Below are positions 9,934-18,308 of a stretch of 64,000 nt of DNA, piece after piece. The notes under the pieces were generated by a model. The model was not told the DNA's origin, did no database searches, and was given only the letters and a program-made list of their open reading frames with translations. Made by a program: the position numbers and the translations under genes. Each line of letters starts with the position of its first letter. Position 1 is the stretch's first letter. The DNA is from DAOUJH01 sp965248955. GTDB taxonomy: Bacteria > Chloroflexota > Dehalococcoidia > Lucifugimonadales > QGNO01. Location: positions 930,001-994,000 of the forward strand of contig OZ252212.1 of NCBI GenBank assembly GCA_965248955.1. The letters run 5' to 3'.

Positions 9934-9976
9934 CAATGCCAAACTGAATTACACGGCGAATCTCGCCGTGCATTGC
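9933..9976. other. nested stem-loop between DUF1028 and amidohydrolase genes
   Basis: An 8-bp perfect stem CACGGCGA/TCGCCGTG with a 3-base loop lies at 9952-9970 and is enclosed by GCAATG (9933-9938) and CATTGC (9971-9976). There is no T-run, so it is not a classical intrinsic terminator. It may be an mRNA processing or stability element between two co-directional genes. Confidence 0.4.
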
Positions 9977-9995
9977 GGAGTAGCGGGAGGTTGAT

Positions 9996-11378
9996 ATGGA
10001 CGTTCTTCTTACCAATGCTACTGTCATCCCCGGAGAGCCAATAGGCCAGGTTATTCGTGACGGCGCCGTAGCCATTCAGGGCGATAAGATTGCTGCCGTG
10101 AGCAACACGTCCAACCTGGAAGCTCGCTTTCCTGACCTGAAGCGTGTTTCCATCCCCAGCCGCGTTGTTATGCCGGGGCTAATAAACGCCCATACACACA
10201 CAGTGCTTAATGTCCTACGAGGCACGATAGAGAACGGAGAGGGCGACAGGGTGTATGGCTATATGGTGCCTATCACCTTTGCAATGTCGAACGAGGACCG
10301 GCAGGCGTTAGCAGCTTTGGGGTGCCTTGAAGCCATTCGGTCAGGCACAACGACTATAGTGGACCCTCTGCGCTTTGTTCCCTCCTACGCTCAGGCTATG
10401 GTGGAAACCGGCCTTCGAGTGTATCTTGCCGAGTCTGCAGCGGATGCCGTAACGACGGAAATCCGCACCAAAGGCTATCGGTACGAGCGCTCTTGGGGCG
10501 AAGCTTTCCTTCAACGCACCATGGAGTTGATTGACACTTATCACAACACACACAATGGGCGCGTTCAGTGCATGGTGGCTGCTCATGCCACGGATAACTG
10601 CTCGTCATGGATTCTAGACAAACTGCGAGACATTGCCGAAGACCGTAGGTTGCTGCGCACGATCCATCTGGCCCAATCCCGCCAAGAGGTGGAGCAAGTA
10701 CAAAGTATGACTCAGGGTAGGACCCCGGCAGAGTATCTCCTTGACCATGGCTGGCTAGGGCGTGACGTCCTTGTCGCTCACTGCACTCACTGTACGCCTT
10801 CGGACATTGGGCTTCTGGCAGAAACAGACACTTCTATGGCCCATTGTCCGGCTTCCAGCTCCCGTAGAGGGTTCCATGGCCTCGCGGACATGCCCGGTCT
10901 GGTAGATGCGGGGGTCAACGTTACTCTAGGCACGGACAATATGTCCGAGGATATGTTCGATGCGATGCGTATAGGTATCATTGTTAACCGTGGGCTGCGC
11001 AGGGACAGTACGCGTCCAACATCTGCTGAAATGCTGACTTGGGCTACCCGGAACGCGGCCCATGCCCTGCAAAGAGAGGACCTGGGAACTCTGGAGCCAG
11101 GTAAGAAGGCCGACCTTACCGTAGTCCGGACGGACAGGCCACATCTTACTCCTCTACTGGATGTTATTTCCAACCTCGTCCACTACGGCCAGGCGTCGGA
11201 TGTGGAGTCGGTCATGGTTGACGGGGAATGGATCATGAAGGACGGGAAGGTGTTGACCATGGATGAGGCAGCGGTGTCTAAAGCCGCCCAAGAAGCTGCC
11301 TTGCACGGATGGCGCAACCTGCACCAAGAGTGGCCCGATATTGAAATGGTGCCAGAGTTTCGAGATTTGCTGATTTGA
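9996..11378 (+). CDS. ATZ/TRZ-type amidohydrolase (cytosine/guanine deaminase-like)
   Basis: 460 residues in the chlorohydrolase/SAH-deaminase-like branch. The metal site reads MPGLINAHTHT near residue 64, VAAHATD near 195, LVAHCTH near 262 and LGTDNMSEDMF near 311. LGTLEPGKKADLTVV near 367 is the typical closing strand of the small beta domain. It should deaminate or dechlorinate a ring or hydrolyse an amide in the cytosol; the substrate cannot be read from sequence. GGGAGG lies five bases before the ATG. It converges on the DUF6282-type gene at 11450. Confidence 0.87.
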   Translation: MDVLLTNATVIPGEPIGQVIRDGAVAIQGDKIAAVSNTSNLEARFPDLKRVSIPSRVVMPGLINAHTHTVLNVLRGTIENGEGDRVYGYMVPITFAMSNEDRQALAALGCLEAIRSGTTTIVDPLRFVPSYAQAMVETGLRVYLAESAADAVTTEIRTKGYRYERSWGEAFLQRTMELIDTYHNTHNGRVQCMVAAHATDNCSSWILDKLRDIAEDRRLLRTIHLAQSRQEVEQVQSMTQGRTPAEYLLDHGWLGRDVLVAHCTHCTPSDIGLLAETDTSMAHCPASSSRRGFHGLADMPGLVDAGVNVTLGTDNMSEDMFDAMRIGIIVNRGLRRDSTRPTSAEMLTWATRNAAHALQREDLGTLEPGKKADLTVVRTDRPHLTPLLDVISNLVHYGQASDVESVMVDGEWIMKDGKVLTMDEAAVSKAAQEAALHGWRNLHQEWPDIEMVPEFRDLLI

Positions 11379-11449
11379 CAGCCAAATACAGGTGTGGGAG
11401 CCCTATCCTACTGGTTGCTTTTAACTCTCACCACTGAGACTCGAACCTG

Positions 11450-12451
11450 TTAGCTAACAAGCCCCAGCAATCTCTCAGGGTTGGACTTGACCAGCTTTCG
11501 GATATCGTCCGCCGGGATCCCTAGGTCAAGAAGAGATGCGATGAACTCGCGTAGTCCCTCGACTGGGTCAGGCAACGTATATACACCAAGATCGGTAGCT
11601 ATGATGCAATGATCAACTCCAATATCTTGGATTTCTTCGGCAGCCCCCCTGATGCCGCCGCCAACCTCTTCTGCTAATCCCTCATCCATAGCTGCATATT
11701 CAAGCTCAGCGTAGTAGTGGGTCTTAGGAATAGGTGTGGTATGGGTATATGCCGCCAGAGTGTATTCGATAAACGCCCCCTTTCCAGCCATGTATTTGAG
11801 CTGGTCCAGTGAAGCGGCTTTGGTGGCGCCGGTAGCAACAAGCACGTCCTTGATCCCATATTCCCCGGCAAGGTCAACCAGCCTTACAGCCTCTTCTCCG
11901 GAGACGTGGCCGGTGTTCAGAAAGATATGCGGATTGGCCGCAATGAGTCTCAGAATCTCGTCTAGCTCAGGTCCTATAGGTCCCTCGGTCGGTATGCTAA
12001 TGGCGCGATCCACCTCTTCTCTCTTGAAGTCGGGATAGAGTTCGCTTAGCGGCGAAAATTTGCCGTTTACTACCCTACCTTCCCGGGAGGCCTGAAAATA
12101 AGTAGAGTGGGTTCCAAAGCTAATAAACTTGGCGCCATCGCCATATCTTATGGCGGTCTTGACGGTACGAGGGTTTAGACCACCGTAAGCGGTATTGAGG
12201 ATCAGGCCGCCGTAGACCTTAAAATCAGGAACGGCTCTATTTACGATCCAAGAGACTCCGTTGGTCATCTGGAAAACGTCCATAAGCACTATCGTCTGCA
12301 TGCCGGCATCCCGCGCCTGAATGGCAGCCTGAATCGGGTCTATTCTTCTTGGACTGCTAGGTAGGTGTGGCGTAGCGTGGACATGAACGTCTATGGAGCC
12401 TTGGAGAAGTTCTTCAGACAATTCAAAGGATCGACCTTCAGGTAGTATCAT
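11450..12451 (-). CDS. DUF6282-type metal-dependent TIM-barrel hydrolase
   Basis: 333 residues opening with QGSIDVHVHATPH, the HxH metal pair near residues 23-25, as in DUF6282 and related amidohydrolase-like proteins. Later possible ligands are FLNTGHVSGEEA, IEYTLAAYTHTT and IIATDLGVYTLPDP. The fold and metal dependence are likely, the substrate is unknown. AAGGAGAGG sits just upstream of the ATG. It is followed 24 bp upstream on the same strand by the proline racemase-family gene, suggesting joint transcription. Confidence 0.75.
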   Translation of the reverse strand: MILPEGRSFELSEELLQGSIDVHVHATPHLPSSPRRIDPIQAAIQARDAGMQTIVLMDVFQMTNGVSWIVNRAVPDFKVYGGLILNTAYGGLNPRTVKTAIRYGDGAKFISFGTHSTYFQASREGRVVNGKFSPLSELYPDFKREEVDRAISIPTEGPIGPELDEILRLIAANPHIFLNTGHVSGEEAVRLVDLAGEYGIKDVLVATGATKAASLDQLKYMAGKGAFIEYTLAAYTHTTPIPKTHYYAELEYAAMDEGLAEEVGGGIRGAAEEIQDIGVDHCIIATDLGVYTLPDPVEGLREFIASLLDLGIPADDIRKLVKSNPERLLGLVS

Positions 12452-12474
12452 GGGACCTCTCCTTAAACAATACT

Positions 12475-13536
12475 TTATGATATGTAGAATCCATGCCTTA
12501 GTGGGTCGCCAGGGTCAGTAATAATATAGTTGACCCCGGTGATATGTGCACTGCCCGTGATTTCGGGTACCACGGCTTCGATTGATCCAACCGGTACCTT
12601 CTCAACAAGTCGCCCACGAAACAAGCTCCCCGTTGCAGCGCTTTCGTGGACGTATTCCCTGTTAAGGTCTAGTACGCCATTTGCATATAGAACAGCCATC
12701 TTAGCACTGCTGCCAGTACCGCATGGAGAGCGATCGAAGCCCAACTCCGTGGACAAGTTAAAGTTCTTGCCGTCCGCTTCTGAGTTCGTCGGCGGACCTG
12801 TAAACAACAGTTGTGGTAAATCTCCGGCGGGCCCTAAGATGGGATGTTCCGCCACGATAGCCGAGTTCACTGCTTTGAGTATGGACCTGCTGGCGTGACT
12901 CAGGTGGTCTAAGTTACCTAGGTCTAGGGAGATGCTGACTTGGTCAGCATCCACAATAACGTACCACAGCCCTCCATACGCTATATCCACTTTGAGATTT
13001 CCAAAGGGCTCAACACACACTTCCAGATCTCTTCTATACACAAAAGCGGGCTGGTTGCGGAACGTTACGCTCAGCACCTTGCCATTGACTACATGGGCGC
13101 GAGTCCGCATGATGCCGGCGGGGGTCTCGACGGTCACCACGGTCTCGGGTTCATTGGCCTTGATAATTCCTGCTTCGAGAACACTGGTAACAGCCCCGAT
13201 TAGTGCGTGGCCGCACATGTCCAGGTAACCCATGGCGCACATGATGATGACACCAAAATCAGCTTCGGCTGAGGTGGCGGGGCATAATACCAGAGCGTGC
13301 ATGGCCTGATGAGCCCTTGGTTCGCCCGTGAGCGTGGTCCTCAGGTGGTTCAGGCTATCAGCAAAAAATCTGGTCTTCTCCCTTGCGTTGTCTCCAGAGA
13401 TCTCTGGAATTCCGTCTACAACCAGCCTTGTCGGCTCACCGCCAGTATGGGAGTCAATGCACACAATGGCATCTCGAAGCCATTCCTGGGGAAGTGTTGG
13501 TGCGCTTATTTGAAACCCTTTCCGCGCAACCGCCAT
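12475..13536 (-). CDS. proline racemase/hydroxyproline epimerase family
   Basis: 353 residues from the ATG at 13536, which has GAAGGAG upstream; a longer frame to 13620 would overlap the next gene. The family motifs are IDSHTGGEPTR near residue 28, MCGHALIG with the first catalytic cysteine, and SPCGTGSSAKM with the second. Both cysteines being present favours racemase or epimerase activity over the dehydratase branch, where one is Thr. The substrate may be proline or a hydroxyproline. It shares an apparent transcript with DUF1989 and the DUF6282-type gene. Confidence 0.9.
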   Translation of the reverse strand: MAVARKGFQISAPTLPQEWLRDAIVCIDSHTGGEPTRLVVDGIPEISGDNAREKTRFFADSLNHLRTTLTGEPRAHQAMHALVLCPATSAEADFGVIIMCAMGYLDMCGHALIGAVTSVLEAGIIKANEPETVVTVETPAGIMRTRAHVVNGKVLSVTFRNQPAFVYRRDLEVCVEPFGNLKVDIAYGGLWYVIVDADQVSISLDLGNLDHLSHASRSILKAVNSAIVAEHPILGPAGDLPQLLFTGPPTNSEADGKNFNLSTELGFDRSPCGTGSSAKMAVLYANGVLDLNREYVHESAATGSLFRGRLVEKVPVGSIEAVVPEITGSAHITGVNYIITDPGDPLRHGFYIS

Positions 13537-13576
13537 GACAATAGCTCCTTCGTCCCTCCTAGACACCACTTTGAGT

Positions 13577-14395
13577 CTAGAGTTCGGGCTTGAATTGGAA
13601 TCCCTGCTCGCCCATAACATTATCGAACTCTGGAGGCTCGATATAAGTCTCGTAAATCTCTATTCCAAGGGGTTTTACGTCCTGCTCCTTAGCGGACCAA
13701 TGTGCCGAGCCGGAGCCGCTAGGGCATAGGGACACCGCCATAAGAACATCCATCTCCGCATAGAATTCCACGTAGTCTCCTTTTTTGGCGTCGCTAGGGT
13801 CTACTGGTCGCAGTCCCGTGTCCAGTTCAAAATGAGTCTTCTGGAATAGGTTGATGTTGCTGTGAAGATCGTATTGCCCAAGGCCGAAAGGTTCTACTGC
13901 GCGAAGGAGGTTTGACCAACAGTTGAACTTGGTGACATTTGGATGATTCTTGTCCTTGACGGCCCAGTACCAGAAAGAGGGGTTGCAGTGTGAACCTATG
14001 CAATAGTGATGATCGGCGCCGGGATGTGTAGGCTTGGTCTCCACGGTATCTTCAATTATGGTCATGAGAGGTCGGAACATTGGCATGTTACTCCAGAGAC
14101 GGCTAAAGGTAGTCAAGAATATGCCCTCTCTATTTAATGTGTAGTCTGCCCAGAACCTTTCTTTGTAGTTGTTGGCGTTCCAAATACATAAATCTACAAT
14201 TTGAGGCCCCTCCACACATACAATACGAGCTGTTTCTCCCCTTTTCACCACAAATCCTCTTCCTCTCACTTCAAGCGGGACAATGAACTCATCTTTCTTG
14301 CGGAAGTTGGGGCGGGATTTGTATAGATTTTGGTAAAGTTCGTAAGGGAACGGGGGTTGTGGATGAAAATTCGGCCTCTTTGAGGGTGTCTTCAT
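13577..14395 (-). CDS. DUF1989 (urea carboxylase-associated family) protein
   Basis: 272 residues. Recognisable segments are RGETARIVCVEGPQIVDLCI near residue 52, DTVETKPTHPGADHHYC near 116 with likely metal-binding His and Cys, FNCWSNLLRAVEPFGL near 158 and MDVLMAVSLCPSGS near 215. The family accompanies urea carboxylase and guanidine or amino-acid catabolism and is thought to bind metal. No urea carboxylase lies in this window. It is 41 bp upstream of the epimerase gene. The ribosome binding site is weak. Confidence 0.85.
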   Translation of the reverse strand: MKTPSKRPNFHPQPPFPYELYQNLYKSRPNFRKKDEFIVPLEVRGRGFVVKRGETARIVCVEGPQIVDLCIWNANNYKERFWADYTLNREGIFLTTFSRLWSNMPMFRPLMTIIEDTVETKPTHPGADHHYCIGSHCNPSFWYWAVKDKNHPNVTKFNCWSNLLRAVEPFGLGQYDLHSNINLFQKTHFELDTGLRPVDPSDAKKGDYVEFYAEMDVLMAVSLCPSGSGSAHWSAKEQDVKPLGIEIYETYIEPPEFDNVMGEQGFQFKPEL

Positions 14396-14681
14396 CAGTT
14401 TGTCTCTTTTAAGAAATCACCACAATGAACCAAGAAGCCAACTAACCAAATCCTACGAGGTTCCATGGGCAATCATAGAACGAAATTGATGTCGGTGCAA
14501 ATTGCAGAAGATACTGACATCCAGCATCCGGGTGAGGCACGGGACTATCGAAGCTAACAGGTCTGATCCGGCGTGCAACTGACGGGGATAAGTGTACAAT
14601 CAGCAAACAGTCTACGAAGTCCCAATACAAACCTTGCTCAGGGGAACATCAGAGGAGTGTCAAGTATTAGTGGGGGGATAT

Positions 14682-15800
14682 ATGGATACTAGGTCTTCGA
14701 AGCCTCCGGCACCAAACCTGGCCGGTAAAGCGCTCACCGTGAATGGCCCGGTGCCTCCCAAACAGCTGGGCATTTCACTGATGCACGAACACCTCTTCTG
14801 CGACCTGTGGAAAGAAGTTAGGCTTGATAACGCCACCCCGACCGACTTAGTTCTTGTGGATCAGAGGCTTAGTCTGGAAAACCTACAGTTCGCCAGAGAT
14901 GGCAGGCCCATACGTGACAATTACATCCTAGACGACGAAGCATTGATCACCGAAGAGGTGATGGAGTTCCAGAAGATGGGAGGCCGCACTATCGTTGAGG
15001 TGAGCAACATCGGCCTAGGGCGGGATCCGCTTGCATTGCAACGGGTTGCCAATGCGACCGGCCTAAACATAGTGATGGGAGCGGGGTGGTATCAAAAGGC
15101 ATTCCACCCTTCTGACATGGTCAAACGTACCGTAGAAGATCTTACGGAAGAAATCATTCGGGACATCACTGTAGGGGTAGGCGATACGGGAATTCGAGCC
15201 GGTATCATTGGAGAGATTGGCGTAAACGGGAACCCTCTCACAAGTAACGAGGAGAAGAGCATACGGGCCACAGCGCGGGCCAGTAGAATCACCGGAGCGG
15301 CCATCTCCTTTCATCACGGCGGGACAGGTAGGGAACGGTTCAGAGTAGCTGACATGGTGGCAGAGGAAGGAGCAGACCTTAAGCGAACCATCTTTGGCCA
15401 CAGCAACTCCTACTGCGGAGACCTCGGATTCTTGCTAGAGCTGTTGCATTTGGGTGTTTATATCCAATTTGACACCCTCGGAATAGTAGGATCTCCAGTC
15501 GCTCGGTTCCCGGCCTTTCCAGGACCCGAACATAACAGTAGCTACCAGGCAGCCGAAGACGTACTAGTTGGCGAAGCCATCCCTAAGCTTATTGGTGCAG
15601 GGTTCGAAGATCAGATTCTGATTTCCCAAGACGTCTGCTTGAAAGTCCAGCTTAAGCGCTATGGGGGCACGGGGTACACATTCATTCTGGATAAGTTCAT
15701 TCCATTCTTGCGTACCCAGGGCTTGACCAAAGAGCACATAGACAAGCTGATCATCAAGAACCCTCAGCGCGTGCTAACCTTTGCTGATCCCAGGCAGTAA
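14682..15800 (+). CDS. phosphotriesterase-family hydrolase (lactonase-like)
   Basis: 372 residues from the ATG at 14682, which has a GGGGGG tract upstream; an in-frame start at 14592 lacks a site. The binuclear metal centre can be followed: LMHEHLFCD (His35 and His37), GIIGEIGVNG with Glu in the place of the carboxylated lysine, AISFHHGG, IFGHSN, and ISQDVCLK with the last Asp. The Glu variant is found in PHP/lactonase-like members. It probably opens a lactone or an ester in the cytosol. It converges with the M20 gene at 15830. Confidence 0.87.
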   Translation: MDTRSSKPPAPNLAGKALTVNGPVPPKQLGISLMHEHLFCDLWKEVRLDNATPTDLVLVDQRLSLENLQFARDGRPIRDNYILDDEALITEEVMEFQKMGGRTIVEVSNIGLGRDPLALQRVANATGLNIVMGAGWYQKAFHPSDMVKRTVEDLTEEIIRDITVGVGDTGIRAGIIGEIGVNGNPLTSNEEKSIRATARASRITGAAISFHHGGTGRERFRVADMVAEEGADLKRTIFGHSNSYCGDLGFLLELLHLGVYIQFDTLGIVGSPVARFPAFPGPEHNSSYQAAEDVLVGEAIPKLIGAGFEDQILISQDVCLKVQLKRYGGTGYTFILDKFIPFLRTQGLTKEHIDKLIIKNPQRVLTFADPRQ

Positions 15801-15829
15801 GTTGACCGCTAAATCACGGATATGTGCGT

Positions 15830-17059
15830 CTACCTGGAAACTCCGTCCCTAGCATGCCATTTGGACACGAAAAGCATAATCACCGCCACCAACTGTACCA
15901 AGTCGTCGATGTCCACCCACTCGTCGGCGGCGTAAAAATTACCACCCTTGGAACCTATCCCTACCGCCGCAATATCGTGCATACGATTTGGGAACCTGGT
16001 GTCGCTCGCCAGTGAATTAGTGTACGGGCCCGGTTGCACACCTGTAATTTCACAGACAGCCTCTCGCAGGATCACGCACTCGGGGTCTTCCCAAGATGTG
16101 ACAGCGGGATTAGCACTAACCGTTGGGCCCAGGATCTGACACTCAAATCTCGGGGCAGACCTCTCTAGCTCGGTAGCAATAGCTGCTAGAATACGTGGGA
16201 CTGTCAGCGGATCACTGAACAACACCCTGATTTCGGCATGGCACCGGTCCGGCACCAGACCAGCACTATCCCCTGCAACCACTTTACCCAAGTTGATCTC
16301 ACATTGAGAAAGCTCACCCCGGTGAAGACCGCGCACGATTGCCAAGCAGGCTTTCAGAGCGTCGCCACCCTCACTAAAGGGGGCACTCTCCATCACACCT
16401 TCTCTCGGACTCCCCCGCCAGCCCTTGATCTCCAGTATGACATCCACTACACCTCGGCTAGCATTCTCAAGCACCCGCATTCCATAACCAGTCTCAGGGG
16501 GATGAACATATAGGCAAGCACTCAAGCCTTTTAATCTCGCCATGACCGGCAGGGTCCCCCGAGCTCCTCCGCCTTTTCCGGCCATGCTGATTACCAGCGG
16601 CGCTTCACCAATTGTCTGATAGAGAGCCGTTGCTGCCACCAACATGGCCGCTAAACCTCCCTTATCGTCCGCAGCGCCTAGTCCATACATTCGCCCGTCA
16701 TGCACAAGGGGCTCGGTAGGATTAGAGTGCCAGCCCTGGCCTGGATCTTCTGTGTCCACATGGGCATACAATGCCAGGGGTGCCGCCATCAAATGATGAG
16801 GACGTGCCACCAGATTCACTGGTGCCTCCTTACCGAGTGGCAATGGCGGCGTAAACTCAGGGTGCTCCCTGTACAATTCGGGATCATCCGTTGATAACTC
16901 TACAGAGAAACCGTGGCGCTGGAGATATCCTGCAACTACTTGCTGGGCTTTGGCTGAAGAGCTGCCATACTGGCTAGGCGTCGAAATCAGCTTGGAGAGA
17001 AGGTCCAACAGCTCTGAACGCCGACTTTCTGCCAATTTCAAAGCTGTATCTCTGTCCAT
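15830..17059 (-). CDS. M20-family protein lacking the catalytic glutamates
   Basis: 409 residues with the M20 layout: LYAHVDTED (His100 and Asp102), GAADDKGGLAA (Asp131), and a C-terminal DEWVDIDDL. At the DEE motif that supplies the catalytic base and a metal ligand, the protein reads SMAGKGGGARGT, with Gly and Lys instead of the two Glu. The last metal His is Tyr (NFYAADEW). It may be a binding or regulatory protein or an M20 enzyme of altered chemistry. GAGGAGG lies upstream of the ATG. It is the second M20 protein in this region with missing residues. Confidence 0.8.
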   Translation of the reverse strand: MDRDTALKLAESRRSELLDLLSKLISTPSQYGSSSAKAQQVVAGYLQRHGFSVELSTDDPELYREHPEFTPPLPLGKEAPVNLVARPHHLMAAPLALYAHVDTEDPGQGWHSNPTEPLVHDGRMYGLGAADDKGGLAAMLVAATALYQTIGEAPLVISMAGKGGGARGTLPVMARLKGLSACLYVHPPETGYGMRVLENASRGVVDVILEIKGWRGSPREGVMESAPFSEGGDALKACLAIVRGLHRGELSQCEINLGKVVAGDSAGLVPDRCHAEIRVLFSDPLTVPRILAAIATELERSAPRFECQILGPTVSANPAVTSWEDPECVILREAVCEITGVQPGPYTNSLASDTRFPNRMHDIAAVGIGSKGGNFYAADEWVDIDDLVQLVAVIMLFVSKWHARDGVSR

Positions 17060-17126
17060 GACGGTGCCTCCTCTGCCATTCGCCGGTAGCCAGAGCTGCT
17101 GAGTGCATAGAGCATTCGAACCCTGG

Positions 17127-18167
17127 TCAGACGCCGATCTTCATCTTCATCCAGTGGGAAGTGTTGTGAAAATCGACAACAGCGCTGCCCGGAGGAACCA
17201 GCTCGTCACAGGCAGCTCGCAGATCGTCGCTCAAGCTCATCTCTAGCACGGGAATTAGCGGCTCAAGGTGCTGCAGCGTCCGTGGGCCAATCAGCGGGGC
17301 GGTTATTCCCGGTTGATCTTTGCACCAAAGAACGGCCAACTGGGCCGCGCTCAACCCGGCATCCGCCGCCAGCGCCGAGAATGCACGTCCTACCTCTATG
17401 CCGCGCTGGGTAACACGATCAGCGTAAAAGCCGCCGCGCAAGTCTGCCCTAGACCCCTCCGGGTAATCGGTGCCTGAGCTATAGCGGCCGGCCAGCACCC
17501 CCATACCCATTGGCGCCCAATTGATCAGGCCAAGCCCCCACTTCTGAGACATTGGAATGAGCTCGTTCTCGATACGACGATCGAGCAGGTTGTACGGCGG
17601 CTGCTCCGTGACGTACCGCGCCCACCCCTTCGATTCGCTCAGCATGATCGCTTCCATGACCATCCACGCTGGATGGGTGGAACAACCGATATAACGCACC
17701 TTGCCCTGCCGAACCAAGTCATTGAGCGCACCCAACGTCTCGTCGACCGGGATGTCAGGAGATGGGCGGTGGATCTGATAGAGGTCAATGTAATCGGTCT
17801 GTAGGCGCTTCAACGACGCCTCACACGCACGGATGACGTTGAGACGCGATTGACCGTACTCGTTGGGTCCGAGGACTTCTCTGTAATCCTCAAGCCTAAA
17901 GCCGACTTGCCGGCGACCGGAGTCCACTTTGGTCGCTATCAGGACTTCGTGCCGCCTTCCATTCTCTTTCAAAATGCGACCGATGACCCGCTCGCCATCA
18001 CCGTCTGCGTAGACGTCGCCGGTGTCCAGTAGATTGATGCCGGCATCCATTGCAGCGTTGAGGATATTTTCGCACTCATCCTCCGGCGTCGGATCCATGA
18101 AATTGTCGGTACCAAGGCAAAGCGGCGATACCTTGGCGCCGGTCCGGCCAAGCGAGCGATATTCCAT
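17127..18167 (-). CDS. aldo/keto reductase
   Basis: 346 residues of the AKR family. The tetrad can be placed: Asp in LLDTGDVYADG, Tyr in the same segment, Lys in VLIATKVDSG and His in LYQIHRPSPD. WAPMGMGVLAGRY and the LIGPRTLQHL segment are cofactor-binding regions. It should reduce a carbonyl with NADPH in the cytosol. It lies between the second M20 gene and the argininosuccinate-lyase-like gene on the same strand, so a role in the same pathway is plausible. Confidence 0.9.
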   Translation of the reverse strand: MEYRSLGRTGAKVSPLCLGTDNFMDPTPEDECENILNAAMDAGINLLDTGDVYADGDGERVIGRILKENGRRHEVLIATKVDSGRRQVGFRLEDYREVLGPNEYGQSRLNVIRACEASLKRLQTDYIDLYQIHRPSPDIPVDETLGALNDLVRQGKVRYIGCSTHPAWMVMEAIMLSESKGWARYVTEQPPYNLLDRRIENELIPMSQKWGLGLINWAPMGMGVLAGRYSSGTDYPEGSRADLRGGFYADRVTQRGIEVGRAFSALAADAGLSAAQLAVLWCKDQPGITAPLIGPRTLQHLEPLIPVLEMSLSDDLRAACDELVPPGSAVVDFHNTSHWMKMKIGV

Positions 18168-18308
18168 AGTTTGCGCCTCTCTTTATTCGGTCATCACGTA
18201 GCTATGGGGGGAATTCGGTATACTAGGCAGAGTTCTCCAGAATCACTGCCGCTTGCTGGATGTAGGCCTCAACAGATCGGTCGTACACGTCCATGCTGGT
18301 TACCGTTG

